The notes under the pieces: model-generated
Database searches by the model: none
Seen by the model: the letters and a program-made list of their open reading frames with translations, nothing else
What the model was told of the DNA's origin: nothing
Program-made: the position numbers and the translations under genes
Shown: positions 11,021-21,329 of the stretch, in pieces
How the letters are laid out: each line of letters opens with the position of its first letter
How positions within the stretch are numbered: position 1 is the stretch's first letter
Assembly (NCBI GenBank): GCA_029215795.1
Contig: JARDYH010000002.1
Coordinates: forward strand, 14,253,001-14,317,000
Source: Anniella stebbinsi
Taxonomy: Eukaryota; Chordata; Lepidosauria; Squamata; Anniellidae
Length of the DNA: 64,000 bases
Reading direction: 5' to 3'

Positions 11021-11057
11021 ATGGGCAAAAGTTCTCCATGAGAGGTAGGTTAGACTG

Positions 11058-11086
11058 AGTGTGTGTGTGTGTGTGTGTGTGTGCGT

Positions 11087-11124
<38 letters not shown>

Positions 11125-11160
11125 AAGAAAGAAAGAAAGAGGGGGGAGAGAGAAAGAGAA
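11058..11160. repeat. (GT)n-(GA)n-(GAAA)n compound microsatellite
   Basis: A GT tract is followed by GA and GAAA tracts over about 100 bp. Open frames across it are low-complexity. Confidence 0.95.
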
Positions 11161-11404
11161 TGGCCCAAGGTCTCCGAACGAGCTTCATGGCTAAGTGGGG
11201 ATTTTAACCTGATGGGGATATCAACCCTCTTTGAGGTAGCTATGATTCTTCAGCATCGTTAGTATCAAAATTCAGGGATACTGAGCGGATGGAGGTGCAA
11301 TAGGATGTTCTCCATTGTCCCCACATGTCCAGTATACCTTCTTGTGAACAGACTGTATAATACAGATATCAGCTTCTGATGCACACATGGAGATCAGGAG
11401 TGGT

Positions 11405-11703
11405 TAGGGTGACCAGATAAAATCCAGGTCAGGGCTCACGTAACTTTAACAGTTGTAGAGCAAAGGGAATTTTAGCCAGTGTCATTTGTATGCAATTAGT
11501 TCCTGGTGGAACTCCCTCTTCATCGCAACAGTTAAAGTTGCAGGGGCCCTGCCTTCTTTTGTATCTGGTCACTCTAGTACAATGCCTACAACTTTAACTG
11601 TTGTGATGAAGAGGGTATTTCACCAGGAACTAATTGCATACAAATGACACTGGCTGAAATTCCCTTTTCTCTACAACTGCCTGGATTTTATCTGGTCAGC
11701 CTA
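11405..11703. mobile_element. Palindromic hAT-like MITE, subfamily 2
   Basis: Begins TAGGGTGACCAGATAAAATC and ends GATTTTATCTGGTCAGCCTA, with identical 8-bp target duplications GGAGTGGT on both sides (11397-11404, 11704-11711). The two halves are inverted copies joined near a TCACTCTAGTACA centre. Diagnostic words are TGCAATTAGTTCCTGGTG and CATTTGTATGCAATTAG. No coding capacity. Confidence 0.9.
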
Positions 11704-12146
11704 GGAGTGGTGTGATCTTGTTGCACTGTGACCTCTGCCCTTTCTGCTCAATTATTCTCCCATTCAGATAGCCCGACAAAGCAATTTACATTACATAGCC
11801 CATCTTAGTTTGAATGGGCACATCACACAGGTATGTCTGCTGGTTCTGTACAGGGGGAAAATATCACAGTGACATAAGGACTTGTGAGATGTTTGCTTTC
11901 CACTGCATGAACTGGCTCACTTATTAAAGCCACCTATTAGGATTTCACCGATCTGTGATTTGCCTGCAGACAGTTTTAGCATTACGAGGAGCCTCGCTTG
12001 TTTCTGCTCATTCCTTGTGGATGTGCTATTTCTTGTGTCGTTCGGTGAGGGGTGAGTGGAAGGGAATTGGGGTGGGACAGACATGAGAATTTTCTTGCCA
12101 GAGGGCAGGAAATTAAATCAAGACTATATTCTGTTCCTGTCCTGTG
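11704..12146. other. Unassigned sequence
   Basis: No recognisable repeat or exon. Confidence 0.35.
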
Positions 12147-12446
12147 TAGGGTGACCATTGGGAACGGAGGACAAGGCTCCTGTATCTTTAACAGTCACAT
12201 AGAAAAGGGAATTCTAGCAGGTGTCATCTGTATGCATGCAGCAACTGGGGAAATTCCCTCTTCATCACCACAGTTAAAGCTGCAGGAACTATACTAGAGT
12301 GCCCAGATACAAAAGATGGCAGAGTTCCTGCAGCTTTCACTGTTGTGATAAAGAGGGAAATTCACCAGGTGCTGCATGCATACAAATGACACCTGCTGAA
12401 ATTCCCCTTTCGCTACAACTGTCCTCCTTTCCATATGGTCTCCCTA
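12147..12446. mobile_element. Palindromic hAT-like MITE, subfamily 1
   Basis: Starts TAGGGTGACCATTGGGAACG and ends CCATATGGTCTCCCTA. The halves are inverted and carry GCATGCAGCACCTGGTG-type text, which separates subfamily 1 from subfamily 2 (CAATTAGTTCCTGGTG). Flanking 8-mers do not match, so the target duplication has decayed or the end is shifted. Confidence 0.8.
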
Positions 12447-13176
12447 GCTGTGCTTCCAGGAAGAAGCAAAACCCTTTAACTACAAAAGGATGCTACAAAA
12501 TACCATCAAATGCACTCCCCTCCAACCAATTTTGTGTATCCATTCTAACGACATTAATTGAAGTTAAAATGTTGGCAGCTACTGGAGTTACATCATTCAA
12601 ACTTTCCTCCTCTCTACTGGTGCGGAAATCAGGCATCAGGCAACTCTTCCTCATGTCTTCGAGTTGTCAGAAGCCGTAAATGAGGAACCTTGTTCTCTGT
12701 CTGTAAAAATTAGCTGACAATGAAGATGAAGGTGCAGCAGCCCTGCTGCTGGCATTTCATTCAAATTTCAAGACAGATTGTGCCGGAATATCACTAGCAT
12801 GTATCTACAGTAGCCTAAGAAGAAGGAAAAAAGAACTCTTAAAAAAGGCAGAAGAGCGATACAGGCAAGGATATTAGCTAGATCAGTGTAGTTAAATGCC
12901 TCCCACTGATTTCAATGGGATGGATTATTTTAAAACACACACACACACACCAGCAGCAAAGAAACTGGCGAAAACCCACCCTCACGCTGCATCAAGGATT
13001 CTGTAGCCTTAAAATGTCTTAAATGGTGACTAGCATATATATGTTTTTCCTTGTGATGATGATGATGATGATTTGGGGGGCTGCTTCTTACACAGACCAC
13101 TGGGCTTGTGCAGATCCTTGTGTCATGTCTCTCCACTCCTATTTTATGGATGTGAATGTCCCCATTGACAAAACAC
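12447..13176. other. Unassigned, with short microsatellites
   Basis: Contains (CA)n near 12935-12950 and (GAT)n near 13053-13072. No gene-like signal. Confidence 0.4.
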
Positions 13177-13242
13177 TAGGGTGACCATATGAAAAGGAAG
13201 ACAGTTGCATAGAAAAGGGAATTTCAGCAGGTTTCATATGAT
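13177..13242 (+). mobile_element. Palindromic MITE subfamily 1, left-end fragment
   Basis: TAGGGTGACCATATGAAAAG followed by ATAGAAAAGGGAATTTCAGC is the left arm of the family. The rest is absent and the match ends near 13242. Confidence 0.75.
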
Positions 13243-13967
13243 CCCATCAAGATTGTTTGCGTTTTCTTGTAGTCTTTAACAATGCCCATTGGCAATGTGG
13301 TATTGGTGGGATTAAATGACTTGAAGGAGGTAAAAGCTGCATTTAACTGCAAATGTTCCAGTTCCAGAATTGCAAAAATTGTCCCTGTTAAACCAGAATT
13401 CAAGAGAAGTGAAATGCAGGATAAACCCCCTGAGCATGGAATGGTAACGGAACAAAAGAAAGAAATCCAACCTTCCTTACTATCCACAGGCGTAGTCATT
13501 AACAAAAACTTTCTGAGAAACAAACCTGCTATATCAAAGCAATGCTCCCCCCCCCCCTTGTGAAGGAGGATGTGCAACCAGGAGATATACTAATGAAAAC
13601 TGTTACTTGACCAAATTACTACACTGTGAAGTTAGAATTGTAGCAGGTTGAGAACAAGCCAAATACATCTGTATGTCTGTCACATCCCACCAACTTGAAG
13701 AGGAGGCCTTTGTGTTGGACAGCAGTTGCTTTGCAGCACATTGAGTCTAATTAAGGGCCCCTATTAATGACAACTCACAGAGTTTGTTTGGCTAGCTAAT
13801 GAGAGTGGAAGTGCAGAGGCAATTAGTAACTGCCATTCTATCAAGGAAATGAAGAGCAGACAGGATGAGTTCCTTTGAAAGGTACCCAATTAGGGACCAC
13901 TTGTAGCAGCTTTTAAAAGTAACTTATCTTATCTTATCTTAGAAGCTTATCTTAGAAGTGACCAAAT
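13243..13967. other. Unassigned; possible conserved non-coding patch
   Basis: A 93-codon open frame at 13282-13563 has no recognisable family and ends in a poly-C-encoded proline run, so I do not call it a gene. The interval 13742-13915 is non-repetitive and carries TTAATGA and CAATTAG homeodomain-like words. (TTATC)n lies near 13922-13942. Confidence 0.4.
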
Positions 13968-14412
13968 GCCTATCTACACTAGGGTGACCAGATAAAATCC
14001 AGGTCAGGGCTCATGTAACTTTAACAGTTGTAGAGAAAAGGGAATTTCAGCCAGTGTCATTTGTATGCAATTAGTTCCTGGTGAAATTCCCTCTTCATCA
14101 CAACAGTTAAAGTTGCAGGGGCCCTGCCTTCTTTTGCATATGGTCACTCTAGTATAGTGCCTGCACCTTTAACTGTTGTGATGAAGAGGGAATTTCACCA
14201 GGAACTAATTGCATACAAATGACACTGGCTGAAATTCCCTGTTCTCTACAACTGTTAAAGTTACATGAGCCCTGACCTGGATTTTATCTGGTCAGCCTAA
14301 TCTACACTACTGCTTTAAAATGGTTTATAACAGTTTTAAATTGGTTAATAATTGTTATTAACTGCTTTAAAACTGTTATAAACCATTTTAAAGCGGTAGC
14401 GTAGATAAGACT
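13968..14412. mobile_element. TCTACAC-family MITE, interrupted
   Basis: The left tip GCCTATCTACAC (13968-13979) and the body 14300-14412 belong to one palindromic element whose right end reads GCGTAGATAAGAC. Its arms are AAAATGGTTTATAACAG and its complement. A subfamily 2 palindromic MITE sits between the tip and the body and duplicated ATCTACAC. Relatives lie at 22924, 58235 and 63203. Confidence 0.8.
13980..14299. mobile_element. Palindromic hAT-like MITE, subfamily 2, nested
   Basis: A complete 320-bp copy from TAGGGTGACCAGATAAAATC to GATTTTATCTGGTCAGCCTA, with perfect 8-bp duplications ATCTACAC on each side (13972-13979, 14300-14307). It inserted into the tip of a TCTACAC-family MITE and is therefore the younger of the two. 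Confidence 0.93.
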
Positions 14413-14467
14413 CAAGTTAGCTCTTGGTTGCAGTCTGGTGAGAATTCACTCCCGGTTTGCTCATGGT

Positions 14468-15322
14468 TAGGGATGAATGAATCACCCAAACTTGAGCTCG
14501 TCAGAGTACTCTAATTTCTACCTCAAACTTGTTCTGAATTGTGAGCTTTGTGGTTCTTTTTTTTCCACATGGAATTTCACGTGGGAGGGGAGCTTGGACA
14601 CATTTCCACAAATGTATGTGCAATTGTATGGATGGCTGGACTCACCCACACCCGCCAAGCGTTCGCCCAGTCACCACGGCTGCCTGCCCCCACTCATCGG
14701 GCCATGCGAGCCCTGAAGGGCTTGGCAAGCAGTCTGGGAACTCCCTGCAGCCACCCACTCCTCCCTGCGAGCTGGCATTTTCACGGAAGACTGGGACGCC
14801 AGAAGTTGCGCATATCAAATGCTGCGCAAAATGGTGGCCATACAGGGCCAACTCTGCAACGTTAAAGTTGTAAAGGCCCCTTTTACACCTCTAATGTTGC
14901 AGAGATGCCCCTGTATTTATTCATTAATTACCTTTCCTTGTTGCTGTCTGAGCAGTTCACAAAAATCAAAACTATAAGGTACAGTGTGAAATATAAACTA
15001 TGGAAGATTAAAACCACAATATGAAAGTACAACCAGAATAAAACTGAGCATCAATGCAGAAATTTAAAATACAGATTTAAAATAGAGATTTAGCACAGGA
15101 GGGCTAAAAGACTTATGGGGAAATAAAATAAAAAAGATCTTCACCTGGTACCAGAAGGAGTACAATGTAGATGCCAATTTACAGCCACCATTTTGTGCAA
15201 CACTTGATTGGTAATATCAGCAAGTTGAGTTCAGAAACCCATGCTCCCATGTGAATGAACCCAAACCTCATCCAAACTTTGGACTCAGCTTCTACTGAGT
15301 TCTGAGGTTTCTAGTATCCCTA
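14468..15322. mobile_element. TAGGGAT-ended element with a LINE inside (probable)
   Basis: The left end TAGGGATGAATGAATCACCC and right end TAGTATCCCTA are inverted. Near each end is a CCCAAACTTGAGCTC-like or CAAACTTTGGACTCAG-like block, suggesting longer inverted termini. Between them lies GC-rich text (CGGGCCATGCGAGCC) and an L2-like LINE piece. No matching 8-bp flanks were found, so the pairing of ends is an inference. Confidence 0.45.
14905..15170 (-). mobile_element. L2-like LINE 3' UTR fragment
   Basis: Reads as the reverse complement of an L2-type 3' UTR: a TTTATTCATTAATTACC tail side, CTGAGCAGTTCACAAAAATC, then A-rich text and AGATCTTCACCTGGTACC. No coding remnant is visible. Confidence 0.55.
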
Positions 15323-15849
15323 AAATATTCTGCCAAGGAGTAATCTCCAAGAGATTGAAAGTGAATAACTCAAGGGATATGTAGGTATATTCCCCCCCCC
15401 CCCCGGTCGGATGCTTCTGCCTTGGTCAACAGTGTGATGTAAAGGCAGGATATAAATTCCTTAAATACTAACATTCTTGTATAGTTTAAAAGATGAGTTC
15501 TTTTAGCCATGCACCAAGTGGCGTTTAAATTTTAATCTCTGACAGTTCCGATTGGTGGCATTATGTGCTGTTTTAGAGGCTGTGGAAATGTTACAGTAGC
15601 AGAGGCAGATGAGAAGCAAGTGTTACATGAAGCATAAATTGGTGTTCCGTGCTGCCACAATGCCGTTGCCAGCGCATGAAATTTTAATGTAAAACAAGCA
15701 GTCCCTTGACGTTTCTCAGGAAACTGTCCCACGGGCCTATTGATTCTTTGCTGTTTGGTATGAATGCTCATTTCCAACAGGGCTTTATTAACATGAAGTC
15801 TTTTGTGCTGTACAGAAAAGACAATCGCCACAAATCACATTAGAACCTT
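15323..15849. other. Unassigned, with a C-run
   Basis: A C-tract lies at about 15391-15405. The remainder is non-repetitive by eye. Confidence 0.35.
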
Positions 15850-16260
15850 AGCATGTTTGTTCTTGTTTGCAAAGAAGAGTGAGTGGTAGAGAAGCAGAAA
15901 TCAGGAAAAACTGAGCCTGCAAAAGTACTCCAAATTCCAACTTGAAGCCGGTTCTGACTTCAATCCATATGAGCTTTATTAATTTTTTACATGAAAAACT
16001 ATGTGTACTTTCATGAATATTTTTTTCCATATATACACATCAACTGTGGATATCTTTGAGAGGTCCACGCTCTTCTTTTAATGAAAATGTATTATGCATG
16101 TTTTTCAAAAGTACACATTTTATGTGCATTTTTCAAATGTGCACACGCTGGGGGTGGTGTGTCCCGAATCACATTACAAGCTTGGAAATGTTTGGACTTG
16201 TGTTCAATCCAGAAGGTGCAAACTGGGTAGATCCTGAACAAAAGTGAACTGAAAACGAAT
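15850..16260. repeat. AT-rich low-complexity interspersed repeat
   Basis: Text such as GTACACATTTTATGTGC, TTTTCAAATGTGCACAC and TACTTTCATGAATA closely resembles the interiors of the AT-rich TAGGGATG elements at 7031, 45859 and 59270. Ends were not identified. Confidence 0.45.
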
Positions 16261-17739
16261 TCCTCCTATCTCTGTAATGATAGAGAACCCTGGTGCTCAC
16301 TCCAAAACTCAATCGAGGCCTTGAATATGAATCTGACATTGGAATTCTACTGTGGACCATCTTTTTTTGAGTTATGTGAACTTTCAGACCAGGGTGTTTG
16401 GTTTTTTAATTGGGTGTGTGATCTATGGATTTGCACGGTGAACTGACACAGAATTGTTTTTAAATCTCTCTTCTCTTCAAGGCAAGGTAGCCCTTGAATA
16501 TTTCTTTCTCAATAACGATGATGATGATGATGATGATGATAATAATAATAATAATAATAATAATAATAGATTCCACAATTTGGAGTATAAAATGAGGTAT
16601 TTTACCTGTGCACATGCACAGGTATTTCTTTTAATGATTTCATTTTAAAAGGAGGAACAGAATGGAACTGGAACTGAAAAGTTCACCCAACGCTATGGCT
16701 ACTGTTGATGGGTGACTTCATAGCACTTCCTCTCCTTTCTTATACTTCTTTATCTCCAAACCCGGTTTGGACTAGACAGTCCTTCAAACAGAAGGCTGCC
16801 ATCTGTAAAGTAGGACTATCAGGGTTCCACCTATGACCTGTACTCCCAGAGCCACACCGTAAGGATCTTTTGCCTCCTTGAGAATTTTAAGCTGTAGACA
16901 TGGGGTGAGTAATGCTCCAGACACTTGGCTTAATGAAACAGTGAACTAGCAAATTAAAACAAGCAAGTAACAATGAAAGGTATTTTCTCAACAGAGCTGA
17001 GTGATACAAAAGACATTAAATAAATTGCAGAAATGCAAGTGTCTTTACCCTAGCTGCATTTAGACTTTTCCAGGCTGCTTCTTCCTACTCCTTCTGCATG
17101 CTTTGGTCATCCCTCTCTTCTCTATGACTCTCTCACTCTCTATATCCCCTTTTCCCAAAACAAAGCAGTTGCAGTCTTGAAAAAAAATGCTTAGCTCAGG
17201 AACTGAAACTTAACTGGGAAATGAAACTACTTTTCTCAGGGATACTGCCTCCCAACAAAAACACCCCAGGCCTCTAGTCCTGACCTTATTACTTTGTCTC
17301 TGTAGCCCCCAAATGTTCACGAGGCCCAATCTACCTGTTCATTGACTTCCTACAGTAGTCTTATTGGCTGCTGTTGAGAACTGATGCTGCATTGGATGGA
17401 CCTTTCTGTGATTCAGCATGGCTCTTATTAAGGCCTTACGTGAAGTTCCTTGAATACTCTTAAGCTTTATATAAAAGTGAACTATCCCTGTGTGGACTGT
17501 TGCTACATTAAGTCCCCTATGTGGTGACTCTAATCATGAACCTCCAAACATGTTGCCATCCTTGCGGAAATCATTGAAGGGTTTTAAATCCTTCCTCTTT
17601 GCAAATGAATGGGACCGTCTTTCTTCCCCCCCCCCCTTTAGACTAATCCTTTTGGCACCAGTGAGGGAAAGAATCACAACAGGAATTACCGAGTGGATTC
17701 TAGTAACATCATGCAGAGAGCTCTTCCAGATGGCCAGAT
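16261..17739. other. Unassigned, with a microsatellite and a LINE scrap
   Basis: A (GAT)n then (AAT)n tract at 16514-16568 encodes the Asp/Asn run seen in one frame. A short CR1/L3-like scrap (GGATGGACCTTTCTGTGATT) is at about 17392-17425. A C-run lies near 17627. The rest is unassigned. Confidence 0.4.
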
Positions 17740-17870
17740 CCAAATAATCAGACCTCTGTTTTTAATTGGCATTCAAAGCCATTAATCAGTTAATTACTGC
17801 AATTGATGCTTTCAGCCCTGCTTTCAGAAAATAGCAGCAACAGCATTTTTAAAAAAATATATGAATACAG
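17740..17870. other. Candidate conserved non-coding patch
   Basis: A non-repetitive, AT-balanced segment with several TAAT/ATTA homeodomain-type words (TTTTAATTGGC, CATTAATCAGTTAATTACTG). Only cross-species alignment could confirm conservation. Confidence 0.3.
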
Positions 17871-18631
17871 GAAGTGATCAAAGGGTTCTGCTTTTCACAA
17901 CACATCTCATGTGGATCTCAAGGGTTAAAGCAGTAGCTATTAGGAGAACTAATTTGGAGGAAGAGAGAAGCTTCTTTCTCTTGTGGGTGAAAAAAGGCTA
18001 AGAGGGAAAAGCCAAACAGATGGGGAAAGAGTAAATTAAAAACAAAACAAAAACTCAGTTCTTACATTGAGTTAGAAAACATGCTCCTCTACCTTTTAAA
18101 CTTACACAGGCAGGATGGGGCCTGGCTTTTTCTACTGCAATGCTAAAATCATTAAAGGTCAGTTAGTGTGTGTGGGGAGAGAGAGAGACTCTCACCGTTG
18201 TGAGTCTCTTGTTAAGGTTAGGTTAAAAAAAAACATTCCACCATGTTAAAGGTGTAATTGGAGGGGTGGTCATTCTAACATTCATAAAATCAAAAATGTT
18301 TCACCAATCTTCCTGAAATTTACACATGCCAGAAAGAAATGTTGGTTTTACATAACCTGAAAATTTCAAGAAGAATGGTGAAAGATTGAGGGAAGGAGGG
18401 CAGTTTAAATTAGAAAAAAGGGGCGGGGAACCTCTCAGACTCACTTTGGTTATTGAGACTAGGCTGGCGATAGTTTTTGTTGAGGTCCCCTTACAAATTG
18501 ACAGGTTAAATAATTAAAATTCTAATGACATCCTCTTCCTTTTAACTTAGAGTTGATAGAATAGGTGTTCTTTTCTTAAAATTCCCTTTAGTTTTAAATT
18601 CGATTTATAAGCTACCATAGTAACGAATGGA
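17871..18631. other. Unassigned sequence
   Basis: Nothing recognisable apart from short GA and A tracts. Confidence 0.35.
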
Positions 18632-18818
18632 TAGAGATGTGAAGGTCTGGAAAAATTCAGGAAAAAAACCCACTTTTTTCCTTTTTTCCTGAAAATTTTT
18701 GGTTTTTTTCCTGGGTTTTTTTGGAAAAAAATGAATTTTTTTTAAAAAAAAAAAGGGGGAGGGGAAACTGTTTTTCCCTGAATTTTTCTGGGTTTTTTTC
18801 CGGGCCTTCACATCTCTA
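18632..18818. mobile_element. Short hAT-like MITE, TAGAGATGTGAAGG ends
   Basis: Inverted ends TAGAGATGTGAAGGTC and GGGCCTTCACATCTCTA, flanked by CGAATGGA and CAAATGGA (7 of 8 identical), which is a good 8-bp target duplication. The interior is A/T homopolymer-rich with GAAAAATTC and AATTTTTC arms, so it would form a long hairpin. It is 187 bp with no coding capacity. Confidence 0.8.
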
Positions 18819-18896
18819 CAAATGGAGCTCCATGTAAGTGATTGCATGTGGAGTAGCATCTCTCTATCTCCCTCCCTCCTCTCCAACTGGATTAGA

Positions 18897-20150
18897 ACTT
18901 TGAGAGGCCAAGGGGAGTGCCTGCCTGCCTCCTGGATTCCCTTAACAGTGCTGGCAGTCTACTGAGAATTAAGTTCCGTTGAATGCAATGGGTCTTACTC
19001 CCAGGTAAGCATGTAGACAATTGCAGCATTTTTAAACTTGGAAACTGGGGTAGGTGGAGGAGGAATCCTGGAAGTAAAGATTTCCTATTATTTCCAGTAC
19101 AACAATACTCCTACAATTAAAAACTTCCTTGCTTGCTTTGTGTGTGTGTGTGGATTCCCTTAGTAGTGTTAGCAGTCTACTCAAAAGTAAGCTCCATTTA
19201 ATGCAATGGGTCTTACTCCCAGGTAACCATGCAGATGATTGCAGCATTTTAAAAATTGGAGCCTTGGGGGTGGAGGGGGTAAAGATTTCCTTTTCTTTTC
19301 AGCAGAATAATAACCCTACAATTTACAACTTGTTGGCTCTATGTGTGTGTGTGTGTCTCCGTGTTCTTTTACTCTGCTGCTAGATTTTCAATTCAATTCT
19401 TTGTGTGTCTACTGAGGGGGGGTGTTCGGATGACACTTTAGGCAACAGAGGAGTTAATAACACACTCACCTCGTCGGTGCTCTCCACACGACATGTTGCC
19501 CCTCCCCCCGTCGCACGGCTGAAAGTCCCGACATCCTTCTGGGCTGCTGCGTCTCCTCCCTCCCACCTCCCTCAGTCCTCCGGCCGTATCCCAGCATGCA
19601 CCGCAAGTTCTGCCGGATATATCGGAGCAGTCAGGGGTTTTTTGGCTGCTTGGCCGGCGAACTCCATGACCAAATGGAATAGTACACGGACAGAGGGGGG
19701 TTCCCTCCACACGACACTTTAAACAACGGAGTTTGGGATGAACAACATGCAAGCCTGTTGTTTTTCTCCATTGTTTAAGTGCCCCAAATAATGTACTGTC
19801 AGTTGTGTGTGTGTCCTGGGTTACCCTCAACATGACACAATAAGCAACACAACTGATGATTGCCCCCCCATTGATTATTGTGTCGTCCGAACTAAGCCAG
19901 GAAGTTCCATTGAGTGCATTGGGTCTTACTCCCAAGTCAGTGTGTAGAAGATTGCAACCTTTTCGAAATTGGAACCTGGGGGTGGGGGATGGGCCTGCAG
20001 CATTTCTTTTTCAAAACAATTGTGCATTCTACAATTAACAACTTCCTTGCTTGTTTACTGTGTGTGTGTGTGTGTTCTTTTATTCATTTGATCATTGCTG
20101 CTGCTTGATTTTCAATTCAATCCTATGCATGTCTACTCAGAACAAGTTGT
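18897..20150. repeat. Three-unit tandem repeat split by a MITE
   Basis: Three diverged units share AATGCAATGGGTCTTACTCC, GATTGCAGCATTTT, AAAGATTTCCT, CTACAATT-AACTTCCTTGC and a (GT)n block. The common word starts near 18982, 19200 and 19912. Unit 1 to 2 is 218 bp. Unit 2 to 3 is about 243 bp once the MITE at 19423-19893 is removed. The element type is not recognised. Confidence 0.65.
19423..19893. mobile_element. MITE with GTTCGGACGACAC ends
   Basis: The left end TGTTCGGATGACAC and right end GTGTCGTCCGAACT are inverted, and internal ACACTTTAAACAACGG / ATTGTTTAAGTG arms repeat. A second member is at 62152-62395. An open frame on the minus strand across it has no protein resemblance. Superfamily uncertain. 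Confidence 0.65.
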
Positions 20151-20485
20151 CTTAAGTACAAAAACTACAACATGTGTAAATGCTGAGTGTGGAGGATCCT
20201 ATTTGGATCAAGACTACAGTGCATTTAGGAGGGGGGGAGGTCCCTTTGACATAAATGGAACATATCTTCCTAGTTGTACAGTGCTTTGTGCTGTGCAGCC
20301 TGTTTATATGAAGGCAAAATTGTCTTTTAAAATAAAAATACCATCATACATTTTCTATATTGTCCTCTCTTCATATGCCATGGGCTCTCAATAGGGGCTA
20401 GGTACTATTTCTGTTGTGATTCTTGTAAATATTATTGTGCTCTTTTTATCTTATATTGATCTTACATTTTACTTCTGGTCATTTT
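20151..20485. other. Unassigned sequence
   Basis: No recognisable feature. Confidence 0.35.
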
Positions 20486-21292
20486 AAGAATATAAGAAGT
20501 GCCATGCTGGTTCGGACCGAGGTTCCATCAAGTCCAGCATTCTGTTCATACATGGCCAACAAGATGTCGACCAAAGACCAACAAAGCAGGGCATGGTGCA
20601 ACAGCACCCTCCCATTCATGTTCCCCAGCAACTGGGGCACACAGGCTTACTGCCTCAGATACTGGAAGGAGCACATAACCATCAGGGCTAGTAGCCATGG
20701 ATAGCCCTCTCCTCCAGGAATTTATCCAACCCCCTTTTAAAGCTATCCAAATTGGTGGCCATCACTACATCTTGTGGTACTGAATTCCATAATTTAACTC
20801 TGTGCTGTGTGAAGAAATACTTCCTTTTGTTTGTCCTGAATCTCCCACCAATCAGCTTCACGGGACAACCCCTGGTTATAGCATTATGGGAGGGGAGAAA
20901 AATGTGTGTCTATCCACATTCTTCACATCATGCATAATGTTGTACACCTCTATCAGGTCTCCCCTTAGCCTCTTTTTCCCTTAACTTTCTCTCATAGATG
21001 TTCCAGTCCCTTAATCATTTTAGTTGCCCTTTTCTGCACTTTTTCCAGCTGTGTAATATCTGTTTTTTAGGTCTGGTGACCAGAACTGTACAGTATTCTA
21101 AGTGTGGCGGCACCATAGATTTGTATAAAGGCAGTATGATATTGGCAGTTTGATTCTCAATTCCTTTTCTTATAATGCTCAACACGGAGTTTCCTTCTGC
21201 TTTTGCCTGCCCCCTTTTGCCCACCCACCAATGGAATGTGGCCCCCAATTGCTTCTCCAAACTAGGATTTGGCCTTCACGTTCAACATCCCT
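20486..21292 (-). mobile_element. CR1/L3-like LINE, 3' third with RT-ORF remnant
   Basis: This is the longest copy of this LINE here. On the minus strand a broken frame reads ...ANIILPLYKSMVPPHLEYC... (21051-21180). Then come pieces such as [32 protein letters not shown] and [11 protein letters not shown] (about 20700-20880), the C-terminal end of the second ORF in CR1-type elements. The shared 3' UTR module follows, ending at TTCTTATATTCTT (20486). Stops and shifts break the frame, and the copy is 5'-truncated. Confidence 0.8.
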
Positions 21293-21329
21293 GATGCAAA
21301 AGAAGTGTGCTGAGAATATGTCTCTAACT

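Noticed and set aside
13282..13563. A 93-codon frame with an ordinary-looking amino-acid mix
   Set aside because: No family recognised, no splice context, a longer open frame on the opposite strand, and its end is encoded by a C-run.
16454..16648. Asp/Asn-rich peptide
   Set aside because: Encoded by a GAT/AAT microsatellite.
19438..19935. A 165-codon minus-strand frame
   Set aside because: It lies almost entirely within a MITE (19423-19893) and has no recognisable domain.
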